Shown: piece after piece, positions 11,915 through 26,400 of the stretch | Layout of the letters: the number at the start of each line of letters is the position of its first letter | Position numbering within the stretch: position 1 is the stretch's first letter | Source: Sinotaia quadrata | Lineage: Eukaryota > Mollusca > Gastropoda > Architaenioglossa > Viviparidae | Assembly: GCA_028829895.1 (NCBI GenBank) | Contig: CM054180.1 | Coordinates: forward strand, 113,502,635-113,566,634 | Reading direction: 5' to 3' | DNA length: 64,000 bases | The notes under the pieces: model-generated | Databases searched by the model: none | Seen by the model: only the letters and a program-made list of their open reading frames with translations | Told to the model about the DNA's origin: nothing | Translations under genes and position numbers: made by a program

Positions 11915-12215
11915 TATCTTATTCCTATCAAGCAATCGCTTTTGCCTCCACCTTCTCCGATCCAACTAGACAAAACTAGGAAGATGTAGATGTCTTGTAT
12001 CATAACTAATTAGACATATTTGATATAATTCATTATTATAAGGTCACCCCAGGCTATAGCCGCGACACAACCCCTACTCCCCTCCAAGGAAGATAAAAGT
12101 CAAACACTGCAGTGAACGACACAACACAAAGTGACGTCACACGACTAGAGCGGAGGAACAAGATAGGATAAGTACAACTATTTTATTAAATACAAGACAA
12201 TATAAACAGAGAAGA
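11741..12215. other. Segment inverted relative to 47033-47430
   Basis: The parts at 11745-11960 and 12125-12210 match the C flank in reverse complement, while surrounding blocks match directly. It contains a TG/GC/TA microsatellite (11813-11911) and a TGACGTCA site at about 12132. Confidence 0.7.
11813..11911. repeat. Compound TG/GC/TA microsatellite
   Basis: TGTG, GCGC and TATA dinucleotide runs, almost wholly alternating purine-pyrimidine over about 100 bp. Confidence 0.9.
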
Positions 12216-13060
12216 CAAGCAGAATAAGATCATACTAAACTATCAGTTTCAACGTATACACTAAAATATGTAACACTTTGTGCGATTTAGAATACTGGTA
12301 TCAGCAAATGTAACAATTTAAATCTGTCATCGTTTGCCGACAACAGAGACTAATAATACCTCTAAGACTAGATGAACACGTCGATAAAAAATAATGAAAC
12401 ATCACAAAAAGCGTTCATTCATTCATCGTTCAAATACCGCTTGCTTTGATTAATGCGTACACGTAACGATAGTATCTACTGTATTTCACCCGGAGCGATT
12501 CGCATTGACGCACACTCGACTTTCCAGACGTTAACAGTCGTTGGGCAAAGTAGAACACGTCTTAGGACGTTTCCTGCAGTTACAATGTCTGTCTTCATGT
12601 GACAAACATTTCTCACCACTGTATCGTCTATATATTACATGAAGAATTTTACGTGATTATGTTACTCGAGGATTTAATTTTATTTGACAGGTGACTGATG
12701 AGGCAAAGACAGAATGAATACTTTCCATATTTAAACTGCTAATTTATTTATTAAAAGAAAGAAGAAAACAACATAGAATGAAAGAATATAGCTAGAGAGA
12801 CATGCAGTCAGTCAGATGGACCGACTAATATATTCATGGCAGGAAAAATGTCAGTCAAGAGTGCAAAAGGAGAGATTGTTTGGATGAGGGTCATAGCATT
12901 TATTTGTAACTAGACTGACGGTATTTTACTTTGTTTACAGACAGACGTACACATAAATATTTATTTCTCTTTACGCGTGCTTTGTATATATAGGCAAGTG
13001 TGTGTGTGAGTAATTAGTGAGATAAGAATTTATTTTATGTTACAAGTCTGCGTGTTTATA
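12216..13060. other. Intergenic DNA without recognisable gene
   Basis: AT-rich and without coding signal. It joins directly onto the long TATC tract. No corresponding block was found in the shorter B unit. Confidence 0.5.
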
Positions 13061-13062
13061 TG

Positions 13063-14415
<1,353 letters not shown>

Positions 14416-14417
14416 TT

Positions 14418-14424
14418 GTGTGTG

Positions 14425-14455
<31 letters not shown>

Positions 14456-14458
14456 TTG

Positions 14459-14510
<52 letters not shown>

Positions 14511-14513
14511 TGT
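14418..14513. repeat. TG microsatellite
   Basis: TG repeats with a few T and A interruptions. The C-D spacer has a matching tract at 48490-48585. Confidence 0.93.
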
Positions 14514-14633
14514 ATGTGCCGAGTGTAGCATCAAAGATTATTTTGTAGAAAACGATTATATAAGATGTAAGTCTTGTGTGAGATTATACTGTATGGGGTG
14601 ATAACAGCAAATCCAATCTCTATTAATTAATAA

Positions 14634-14722
14634 TGTGTGTGTGTGTCTGTGTGTGTGTGTAAGTGTGTGTGGGTGTGTGTGTGTGTGTAAGTGTGTGTGA
14701 GTGTGTGGGTGTGGGTGTGTGT
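14634..14722. repeat. Imperfect TG microsatellite
   Basis: TG runs broken by AAG, GGG and CTG. The paralogous C-D tract at 48800-48866 is a purer TG run. Confidence 0.9.
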
Positions 14723-16790
14723 TGTAACAGTTTTGTAGTTGTGAAGTAATGCTACTGTCATGTGCTGTTATAATGGAAAATAACAGCGAAAACTACCACC
14801 TTTAGTTCTCTAGAGTAGACTCGCCATGCATCACGACTGACTCTGTTTAACTACCCACTACTTACCTTATCACCCTTTCCCATTGATGTTCTTGACCTTG
14901 ATTACCCACTACTTACCATATCAAACTTGTCACTGGTGTGCGTGGAATAAGTGTTGCAGAATGGTTGCTAAGGAAACTTTGAGTTTCGTCAGACCTATTG
15001 TAATATTCCAAGAACCATGTTTAGACCAAACGACGATTTTCTCTTGAAATTACCCTTTGCGTAACTCTTCCGCAACTGTGATCCAGTAAAGGATCTACAT
15101 TCTACACAGACAGGATAGCGTGCCCACGGATGAGGGGTATAAATAGGGTGTTAACTAAGAACGATACCCACTATTTTTTTGGATGGAATTGGACAGTTCA
15201 GTCTTTTAAGGAAATTACGGAAAAGTTTGAATGTAGTAAGTATTGGACGTAGCTTCCGTAGAGTGATGTTTTAAATACATACTTGTAAAAAATCAATTTT
15301 TATTATTCTGATTAATGATTTATATCAATATGAATTAATGTGAATAACTATAAACCTTATTTCTTTAGTAACAATCAACATTGTTCTTGTGAACATCATT
15401 TAGAGTTATTTCCCTTACATTTCATTTAGTTAAGAGTTGAGAACGACCAAAGGAAGTGTAGTTCTACCTATGCGAACGCTTGGTTTCACAGATGGTCGAA
15501 CTGTGTGATCTCTAAGTTCACATATGAAGCCATGAGAACTAAGTAAATATTAATTTTACATGTAGGGGAGATTGGTTAAGTGACGTCAAAGTTGGATTAG
15601 TCTTACATTAAAAACGTTAGAAGTAGGCCGACGTCACAGGACTTGAGCGTGGCCGGTAGATAAAGTTTTATTGACCGAACATGTTGACCACTAGCAGGAA
15701 AATCAGTTACGCATTATTTTAGATTAAATTAGAGATATTAAGTTAGTTTTAATATCGTTAGAGATCAAATGTTGATCAATATGTCAGACAGATGTTTAGC
15801 ACCACATTATGAAACTGCCCTGCCAGAGGTGAATCTGGTAGATTCAAATTGCTTTTCACAAATCAATGCCAATGTTCCTAACTTTAAATTATAACTGTCC
15901 TGGTAATTATGCTCTTGTATGAATGAATATAATAATGATTCTCTACATTGCATACTCTGAACATTTTCTGGATGTTTCTTCATTGATAAATAACATTCTT
16001 CTATCGTTTTTCTTAGTAAGATGAATCGCATATATGTGCATAGAAGCCCTAATGATGAGAGCATACTATGAACGTTTAGTGAAATAATTATGTTTTTAAA
16101 AGTAATCAATGTATTGGTGCAGAAAGGTCAAGTTAAATCATCTTGTCGTATGTGAGTGCACCATGCGTGTCTTATGTTGTGAAAATAAGGAGATTTTGGC
16201 TGTGTTAGAGAGTCAAAACATCTTATGGTCAATTAGAATTCCGGCATGTTAAATTGCTTCAATACATAGAATACTCTATATTCATGCTTTGCATATGTGG
16301 GAGTGTATGCGCGTATTTATGTATAAGTGCAGGTTTGTTCTTTAAGTGGCAAAGATCAACTGCATAACTTCGGTCAAGAAATTTATCTAACAGACAACAG
16401 TAAAATAAAAAGGAACAATTACATAGTTAAAATATTACATGATATTTCAATAAACAGATAAATAATTAAAATAATAATTAGTAAAAATAACCAAATTATA
16501 GAGGTAAATGCTCTAAAATATAAAATGACTGACATTGCACTATTTCGTGTTTATTCTCAGGTAATGAATAACGAGTACCTGAAATAAGAACGCTAATAAT
16601 GATAAATTATATTGAAAGGGCACTAATCCAGCATAACAATTTTTATTTATTAATTAATGTTATCCCCCTTATCCCTTATCCTGGATACGTTCTGTCTTTT
16701 CAAAATATAATTAGAAAGCATTCTTTTTTCAAACTGATTGTAGTGATCTAAGACCGTCGCAGAAATGAGATTACCATCACGATTTCGTTA
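14723..16790. other. Intergenic block with pieces shared with 30268-30330 and 48880-49620
   Basis: No gene recognised. The piece from 14780 matches about 48900 onward in the C-D spacer. The piece at 16118-16180 matches 30270-30325 in the B-C spacer. Confidence 0.6.
15807..16109 (-). other. Unidentified 100-codon open frame, probably not a gene
   Basis: An ATG-started open frame of 100 codons in DNA specific to this spacer. The product is not recognised. It begins MITFKNIIISL and has no signal peptide or known motif. I saw no splice partner or paralogue in the window. It may be chance or a decayed fragment of a mobile element. Confidence 0.2.
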
Positions 16791-16794
16791 TTGA

Positions 16795-16919
16795 ATCGGC
16801 ACAATGAATTATGTGTAAAATCGGCACAATGAATTAGGTGTAAAATCGGCACAATGAATTAGGTGTAAAATCGGCACAATGAATTAGGTGTAAAATCGGC
16901 ACAATGAATTAGGTTCAAA
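16795..16919. repeat. 25-bp minisatellite, 5 copies
   Basis: Unit ATCGGCACAATGAATTAGGT plus GTAAA. The B-C spacer has one such unit at about 31953, so the array expanded only here. Confidence 0.93.
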
Positions 16920-19007
16920 ATCAACAGATTGTACAGATACTGAAAGAGAGAATGCCACATTACTAGAAACGGTTTGATGTTACTTTCATGAATGAATTGC
17001 TTGAATTTAAAACAAACATTTTATTTCTATTTGATCATTTATTACTGACCGTTTTTTCTCTGGAATGTAAACTAGTAGTTTGCTTATTGATTAAATGACG
17101 TCAGATAGCGTGTGATTAACATGTTTAACAGTCTGATTAACAGTCACGAGGTGAACAGATCCTTGAAAAGAATTAGTTATTTGTAATTTAATTATTGATT
17201 GTATGGCTGACTAAGCTTGCTCTCCTTATTTTAAAATTTAATTATTATATAAATTGTTAAATTGTCAAAGTGACCCGACCATAGTCACTCTTATGACGTA
17301 TTTGTGAAAGCGTTTAATTTGAAATACACACCGAGTTGGGAATATGCTAGAATTGCTGATGTAATATAAATTATCCCAAACTAGTGATTAGATGTTGTTT
17401 GTTTATCTAATGAATATGATTTACGAGAACGAGACCAGTCAATGGGCTGAGATAAAACAATAATTATTGTAGATAATTCTATTGTCTAATCACTCTGAAT
17501 TTGGAGTGGCATGAAATCTGGTCACGAAAGATGGTAGTTTGCTTGAAGGTGAGTTTACTTACTGGTTGAGAGAGAATGGACTTATAAATGTGTAAAGATG
17601 TGTTTTAAGATGTATTAAGTGAGTAGATTATTATTTCTACAAATGTTTGAACTATGATGCTCGTATTTAATGTGTTAATACTTGAGATTGTTTGGATATG
17701 CATGTATTTATTAAAGTGTATGTGTGTATCGGGCTAATGAATATTGATGAATATTGTTGCAGGAAATTGTAAGTTGAGACTTGAATGTAAGATGGAATGT
17801 AATTATAAAGCAATCAAATGGTAAACTTAGCGTTTGTCCCCTGATTATGTTTTTGAGAGACAAAGCGAGCCTTTCACGCGCTACATGAATCTACTGGCTC
17901 ACTGACACCACTACGACCAAGAGACGTGGGAATCATCAGCCATAGTGTGTGTAAGTGTAAAAAGAATACACTACATTCCTTTAATATATGGCGGCAAACA
18001 AAGCTAACTACTTAAAGAAAATTTCGGGGGAGGGGGGAGTATATAAATTACTACAATTGATCTACTGCTTGAGCGAAAAGTACGGTGGAAAAAGCCCAGG
18101 TTGACTTCGAGAGAACAAGCAGCAAATCTGTTGTTTTTTTCAGTGTGTGGAGGGAAATAAGTGCAAATTAAACTGAACTTTGTGACATTGTTACCGAAAG
18201 CGTGCAAAGGACTTTTGAGACCACACCTAAAGCAGGTTATTTAAAGACTATTATTATTTATCTCTAATAACTATATTTCATTTATCTCATAAGAACTGCC
18301 CTGTGATTTGTATTGAGTCTATTGTAGAATTGTATTTTTTTTTAGAGATATATACTGCTCTAAAAATAAAAATTATTCTAACGTGGTTTCGTGGAAATAG
18401 GGATTTAAAGTAATCTCTTTCATTGTATTTGTCATATGTATATTTGATTGTTCAATTTATACATTTATTTTTAAATTTATTGACATTCTTACAAATATTA
18501 ATAATCTTATGCTGGAGAAGAAAGTGAATGAATGAGGGCTCGCTAAATATAGTTTAAAGACGGATTTGTCTTCTCCTTTATTGTACGGTCCATCTTCATC
18601 TTTGTGCATAATGTGGTGATCAATTACACTACCATCGCTTTATTTTTAAAATATTTTTATTTTAATTGTTAAAATTTAATTTCGAATTTATGAAGAAATG
18701 CAAGTTTATTGTAGAGCAAAATAATAGGTATTATTAAAATCAAAAGTCTGAGATAATTCTATCTTTTACTAATGTTCCCACAAATAGTTACTATGAAAAT
18801 GAAATGTTCGATCGAATTCAATCTTTTGTTAATTGTCCCACAAGGAAAGAAATAATTATGTGGAGATCAAACCCGAGTGGGCGATGTATCTGAAGCAAAG
18901 AGCACATAAAATGGCATTCACTTTATTAGAATATATTTTGGAGGAAGACTAATTCATTTTCAATTTAACGCAGCCTCTCTCTGTATATGTACATACACAC
19001 ACACACT

Positions 19008-19008
<1 letters not shown>
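16920..19008. other. Intergenic DNA, no gene seen
   Basis: AT-rich. The part around 16930-17160 matches about 31985-32190. The part at 18690-18950 matches about 51480-51690. No recognisable coding signal. Confidence 0.55.

Positions 19009-19089
<81 letters not shown>
19009..19089. repeat. GA microsatellite
   Basis: AG run of about 80 bp, followed by short CAGA-rich sequence. On the minus strand it is a CT tract. Confidence 0.96.
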
Positions 19090-19091
<2 letters not shown>

Positions 19092-20028
19092 AGACAGACA
19101 GACAGGCATACAGACAGAGACAGAGAGACAGAGACAGAGACACAGGGAGTAAAACACTTATTATCATTACTCACTCTAAATTCTATTGCACTTTACCTAT
19201 ATTTTAAATGTGAAATCATTCTGAATATGAATCTAAGGTACAGTTATATGATTCTAGTTAAGGGGCATTGCACTGGTATGCCCTTTGATGCATAAGAACG
19301 ATTAATAGAATTAAAACAAATACGTTCAACCGGGCAGGGATTATCTAAGAGTTTATAATTTTGTGACTTTCGGAAGAAGAGGGTGGGTGGGCAAGTCACA
19401 TCTATTGTTTGTTTCTCTTGTCTCCTACCTCTCTTTCCAATGTAACTGCAGTCATGTGAGGAGTCAATTGTGAATATCCCCGTTCATAATAAACATAATG
19501 TGAGAATGGTAACAATATTACACAGGACCGCCATTCATGCATTCGTCATTATGTTCGCTTTTGTTTTCATGGTGCACAGAAAAAATATGTAAACACATAA
19601 ACTACAAACATGTGCATTGCAATTAAAAACGTTAAGGAAAGATACCAAAGAATCAACAAAAAAAACAATCGATCAATCAATCATTCAATCACAATTGAAG
19701 AAATATGGAAACATCGGAAACCCCAATAAAGTATACATTTACACATTTACTTGTATATACGTACAAGAAGAAGAGTGCTTATTCAGCATTATTCAGTGCT
19801 TTAGCTACTGCAAGTCGTTGCTGAAGTAATGTTCCAGGCAAGCAATGAGAATATACAAGTTTTACTGATATTTGTTTCTAAAATTAAGACTATAGATTAC
19901 TACTTTCTATTTATAATTTACCATTATCTGATATCATCGAACTGCACTGTATCTATGGATTCGCTAATGTTTGAAGAAAATCGTTATGGCCAGGTTTTTC
20001 ACTTCACAGTAACCGATAATGGCATCAG
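19090..20028. other. 3' flank of gene B, shared with C and D
   Basis: Direct matches to 34880-35759 (C) and to 53390-54468 plus 56118-56249 (D). Near the gene it holds a conserved TTATAAAT-like motif (minus strand) about 100 bp after the stop, a weak polyadenylation-signal candidate. No perfect AATAAA was seen at a shared position. Confidence 0.6.
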
Positions 20029-20480
20029 TTATTTGGAACAGACGACACAAGTGACGATTTTGTCGTTGATATACGGAGGACATTGCAGACTTCCACAAGT
20101 GGACACAGTGTAGTACAGCAGTTTGCCGTTGTGGCTTGTCTTGCTGTTTGGCACGTAGTTAAATCTCGAGTCCACGCAGATGTATTCAGAGGCAGCTTTG
20201 TGTGAGTAATCTCCTGCCATGAGATACCCTGAATATTCTATTGTCCATCCCGGGGTGCAGGTGTTCGTGGCGGGTATCATGATATTGGTGGAATGAGGAG
20301 TGTGGCACACTGCGCACGTGGGGTTAAAATCGTCAGTAGATTCGTACGTCTCGTATTCTCCTCCATAGAGAAAAGCGAAAGACGATGGCTTTGCTCGCTG
20401 GTCATAAACAGGGTTTGGCGGTAAACACAGGTAGTTAGCTGCAGCACCGGAATGTTCATAATATGAGCCGCCAATAGTGC
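20029..20480 (-). CDS. Gene B exon 7: main part of C-terminal domain and stop
   Basis: 452 nt, residues 340-489, ending TCVVCSK and TAA. It holds nine of the ten domain cysteines. Compared with C and D it lacks one codon (ETYEST against QTEPEST). Variable spots: SSFAF, GDYSHKAA, SKTSHNG. Confidence 0.9.
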
Positions 20481-23400
20481 CTGAATGATAATCAAATAAA
20501 CCTCAATAAAATGTAGTGTCAGACGGCTATAGTAAGTTACAATAAAACAGAAGAAATGATATTAAAGATGTATCACAAACAAAGGTTTATATTTTCAGTA
20601 ATCTAATACGGTATCAGTTGTTCTTGGAACCGTTATATAAGAAATGTCAGGACTAGCTATTCATCATTTACAACGATTTTGATGTTTTTTTTAGACAAAT
20701 AAATTGTTTGTAATTGTTTCAGTGAGGAAGTAACGTTTTGTGGAATTCATCTCGTTAGTAACAATACTGTGACTGCGAGTGGTAATAGAAGAAAACAATA
20801 AATTGACAATTCTTATACATCTTTTTTGAATTCTCAACTCATGCCATTTTAATTCATGAATTTGTAAAAATATCCCCTTCTTAACGAAATACTGATAATA
20901 AATACTTACGAAACTGATTTTAATATCTTCAAATGATAACAAAATTAATTTAGTTTACGTATTATCAAAATTAATGTACTACATGGCGTGTATGCTCTCT
21001 GAAAGAATTATTTTGACCGTCAAAAATATCGCTGATTGTCGTACCTGAATAGACCGTTTCTGCACTGCCGGAACAATTATCGCTGCCCCAATGAGTATAG
21101 GTGGATCCAATTGCATCTGTAAATGTAAAGCATATTGAATCAAAATAAATTTCACTTTATTGAAACTAGAAATCTGATTTTTTAACTTTTGCTATATGTA
21201 ATATTGTTGCTAAATGAATTGTTAAAGGGTGGCGGAATAAATTTGTGTATCGATTTTTCAAAACTTAATAATTATATATTTGTGCAAAATGTAATATTAT
21301 ACCTTAATCAATTGTCTAAGCAATGTAGAATTATAGGTAAATCTATTGTCTAAGCAGTGGAATATATTAGAGCTAAATCAATAGTTAAGAAGTAGTGAGT
21401 AATATATAGCTAAATCAATTCTCTAAGCAATTGGTATTATTGGAGCTATGTTAATTGTCTACACAATATGCAATATTAGAGGTAAGTCATTTGTCTAAGC
21501 ATTGTGGACAATTATATCAAAATCAATTGTCAAAGAAATGTGTAAAATTAGAACTAAATCAATCGTATCGGCAGATTAAATACGTGTATGGATGTATTAA
21601 CGAAGGTAGAATGCAATGTTCGTGACAACTAAAAATTATATTATTGTAAAATAAAACAAGTTTAGAGTATATTTCTTGCTTTTTATTGAAGGTGACATAA
21701 TAATTATAATTACAATATCAATCGAAAGGAAACCCAAGCACTTTTTTAACCTCTACTTGTAAATTGCAGACACCAATTTTAGTTTACAAAGATATGTTTT
21801 GACATTAGTCAATAATTTTGTTTAATTTTGTAATATTAATAGAAAATGAAACTAATAATGTCACATGCACGGGTGTGTATGTGGATCTGCGTGTGTTTGT
21901 TTGTGTAAACCTTAATATGTAAATGATGAATGATGAATATTTTTATTTTTATATTTAAATGATGAATAAATGATGAATATTTTCTTTTCATGGAGAGATT
22001 TTTAATTAGCAAACTCTGACATCTTCAATAACAGTTTTACTGCATAAATAAAAAAAAAACTGTACGAAACGATTTAAAATCTCGTATAAGTATGAAAAAT
22101 GAAATATATAGGTGCACGTGCATGCTGCGTGTATGTCTGATGTATGTATGTATGTATGTATGCATGTGTGTGTGTGTTCGTGTGTGTGTCTGTGTTTAAA
22201 GACAAATCCAGAAGGTTATGCCTGTGTACATACAGGTTCGAATATATTCCTTCAATTGATCGGACTGGTTTCGTATCTGACTGGCCAAATTGTCGTTGTT
22301 GTCCCGGATACTGCTCACCGAATCCAGCAACAATTTCATTTCGTTTTGACTTCTATTAATAGCATCCGCCATTTCGCTCACGGAACCTTGCATATTGACG
22401 GTTTCTTCCTGAAGTGCCTCCAGTCGCCCCTCGAGCGTTGACAGACGTTTCTCAAATCCATCAACGCTGACTACAGCAATGTGGGTTTTCAGTGAGTGAC
22501 TCTGTAGACACTGAACAGCTGGTGATGTTCCATTCAACTGGCAGGAGTATCGCCCGTTGTGGAGGGGGTTTGGGAGCGTCAAGAAAAATGTATTGTTGTT
22601 GTGAAAGCTGCTTGGGACTGTCTTATTGGATGGCGTCTGCAACACAGACAAACAAAATAACCACAAGCTCGAACACGGGCATATATTCATTTATTCACGA
22701 ATGTAATCATTTATAAGAAATATTTTTCAAGCAAAACAAAAAGCAATAAAACAATAAATCAGAAACACATATAAAACAATAGAAGTATACACTACAACAA
22801 AAATAATTACTAAATACCGTTGAGAAAAATGTAAAGTTTAATAGAGTCTATTTAGTCAACTTTGGTTTTTTATATTGTTATTCGTGCTAGAAAATCATTT
22901 AAAAATGGGGCTTTACCGACTTGACTTTATTATACAAGTATTGGCCACAATTTTGACTAATTAATTTGTACAGATTTTAAACTGATATTACGTGTTTATT
23001 GCATAATCAACTGACAAAAGCAGTTCTAACCTCACGTAACGATCTGCACACAATCATTAAATGATAAAGTGTGCAACTAAAATCAACGTATGAAACCGTT
23101 TACTTACTTTCCAAACCACGTTTATGGGTGGATAACCCAAAAACAGAAATTTACCACACTCCAGCTGAACTGTCCATTCTCCGGTGTGCGGCTGAAACAC
23201 TCTGTCAGCAGATGTTATTGCATGTAGACTGCCATCTATGGTAACAGGCGCTTCTGTCAAACAAATTTATGAGTTTCGTGTTACAGATGCAACATCTTTA
23301 GTGTTGTCAAACTTCAAGGAGATTATTGATTTAATTTAGTCCTAGATGTATTAAATAAATATTACAACTGTATTTTTATAGAAGCTGTATTGCCATAAAT

Positions 23401-26400
23401 GTTAATAAAGCATTTTTGCACGTAAACCATACAGCCACACACTTAAAACAATTTATGAAACCTTAGGCCAAAAGTTAACTTCATAGTAACAGTGTAAGTG
23501 TGAACGGATATGTTTTAAAGTTGATTATTTTTGCTGACGAAAAACTCGTGACCTCAGATAGACAGTAACACGAATGAACAATAAAAAACGTGAAATATTA
23601 TTTTTTAATTTTATATTATGAAAAAAATATGTTTTAAGGTAAAATAATTGTTATTCCAATCTGTACGCCTTTGCATGTTTAGAGGAGTGAAATTATAACT
23701 TAAATTTGTCCTATATACACGAATGTAATTATATAATTTTCAAAGATATGTAATACTCCATTCATTTGGATTTGGAGTTTGGGATTCCAATTTGGGGATT
23801 TTATAGTTTTGGTTCACATATTTTTATTTCCAATATTACATGCTTTCTTCGTGATTTGTCGGAGATCTGAACTAGAGACTTCAGTTTAATTAACACATAA
23901 TTTCCCAGTAAGTGACGTCATTAGGAAGAGAGCAGATAAGTTCCCTGTTTTATTAGTGTAGGAAGTGTTATTCTTCGTGTAACGTTTCATAGACAAACAA
24001 TATTTATTTATGAACATTCACGTTCGAAATTAACTGTGTGGTGAAAAGGGGAAGATGTCACCCGTGGTGAACAGTATACACTATACAGTTTAATATAGTG
24101 TACTGGACACAGTAGGGGGTCGGGTAATCTTCCAGTTTGCTTAGGATTTGTTATGGAAGTAGTTGTATATTGATTAATATTATCATTTTACAATTAATAT
24201 TTGTTAGTTTTTCAACCACATATTGTCTCATTCTTAATCATCTTCATTCGAATTGAATATACTTTTTGTTTTGTCCTTATTTTGAAGGATGACTTTTCAC
24301 ACAGGTGGGTTTATATCAGGAGTCACTGGACTGGTGTACTTTTGTCCTATATTTTAATCTTCAACTCCAATCTGTGATTTCAAACCTGTTACGCTCCACG
24401 TTTGATTATAAATTAAGAGAAATCTCTTACTAAACTTTCGTAGAGCAAGAAACAGTGTGACCAACAATTTTAACCAGTAAACTTAACACATCTACATTTT
24501 TCATTATTCACACAATTCATCAGTTATATTTACTTCCCTCGCGCACGCTTTGACTCAGGTATATACTGACCATTAAGATTAACCACTACCTTCCCTGGAT
24601 TTAGAAAACCATAATTCACTTCATTCAAAAGACGTTATTCAATCTACGTTAATTTCCAAACTCTACAATGTTAATGGACCTTCACACTCTCACACACACA
24701 CCCTTATATCCAATCATCATTAACTTACCCGATACATGAATATATGCTGTTTGAGTGTACAAATTACATGTATCTCCCAAGTACACATGAACTGAATAAT
24801 ATGCAGAGTGAATACCACTCAGACCGAATAACTGAAGGCCGGCATTTGGGAGAAAACTGATTGACGGTCCACCTTTGTTTGACAGGATAAATTGTTCTGA
24901 TGTGTTGACGGCTAAAAGTATTTCTGAATGGTTCAGATCTGGAACAAAATAAATCAAGTTAATTCATTCAATGTGTGACTGTTGGCTAGTTCTAGCATAT
25001 TCTTAACCTGAGTTGTTATTTTAACTCTGGTACTCACAAATATGTCGTCATACGCAGTAGCCGAAGGTCATGTCACGTTGACATTTAGCAAAAATTATTA
25101 TAATAATATTTTAAAATATGGAGAAGCAAATTTACTCCATTGCACAATGATTCATTTTAAATGAGTTCAGATGTAAAACGGGTAGATATTATGAAAAAAT
25201 GTGTCAGATTTTATCATCATTGTTTTCTCAGTCAATGTATTTAAAGTGAATACCTCTCTAACAGACCCTAATTCATGTCGTCCTCTATTCTTATGTACAC
25301 ACATGTAAAACTACAATTAGTAAAACAATATACGCAGATCAAATGGAATAAAATATCTAATCACTCACACTATTATTTTCAATTCAATTAATGCAATCTT
25401 AACGAGAATCAGTTATTATTGAGCACTGTTTTAACGATAACAATTATAAAGCAAGATAAAACTTCTTTGCCCTAGTCTAGAGTAAAATACTTCCAAGCTT
25501 TAATATGAATGAAACACATTAATCATATTTAATCACAATCGTTTACTTACTTTTCCCCTTTATACATGAAAGACATTTATATTTTAAAAATGTTCATACC
25601 ATTCTTTTCGTAAATGTCAACTGCAGTTTTCTCTGTACAATTATTTTACGAGTTTGTTCTTATAATCTACACGTTTATGAAATTGATAATTAAAATGAAT
25701 GTAATATACATACTTTTCTGCGATGTGAACCATTTGACATAGTGAACATGTTCAGAGGTCGTTATGTTAAAGACCCAAGGAAGAGTGACATTGGCTCCAG
25801 CACAAACGTCCAATCGCGTTCCGTTTGGAAAAGTGGTTGAGGAAGTCCATTGTAAAGCACACGTCACTAGAAAACATGTAGAAATACGTTATTTAAAAGT
25901 CTGATTTCCTTATCTTTTCTTGTCTTCCTGTTTGGTATGTGATACAATTAGTTTGAACTAATACATACATACATAAAGAGAGACACAAACGGACGGACAA
26001 ATATTTAGAGAGGGGTGTGTGAGATAGTTTTATCAATTGTATTAATTAGATTTATAACCTTTCTAATAGCTGCAGTTGATTTGGCTGTTGCTCTATTCTC
26101 TCTGTTGAATATAGATTTGATTTTAGGTATAATATACAATTACAAAAGTGTTTGCTGCATACATGCAACTCTCCGGATACTTCATGTATATAGATGAATA
26201 CTACATGTTTAATAAAATGTCACACATATAGTTATAGATGTTTGGGTAAGATTGTTCGATAAAGATGAACGTTACAATGATTTATAGATTTGTTTACTGA
26301 CCGATAAAGGTAATTTATTTGGAATTGAAATCTACTTTTGCAGGAAACTTTATACCTCACTCATGTTTTGTATTTAAAAAGCAATAACGTCTCAGTTTGA

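Noticed and set aside
16795..16919. Regular direct repeats resembling a CRISPR array
   Set aside because: The units are contiguous with no unique spacers, and the DNA is animal. It is a minisatellite.
18949..19167. Leu-Ser-rich open frames
   Set aside because: They arise from the GA/CT microsatellite.
20277..20495. Alternative-frame open reading frames over exon 7 (also 32-253, 36008-36229, 56498-56695)
   Set aside because: They are shadows of exon 7 in another frame. The chosen frame continues exon 6 in phase and carries the conserved cysteines.
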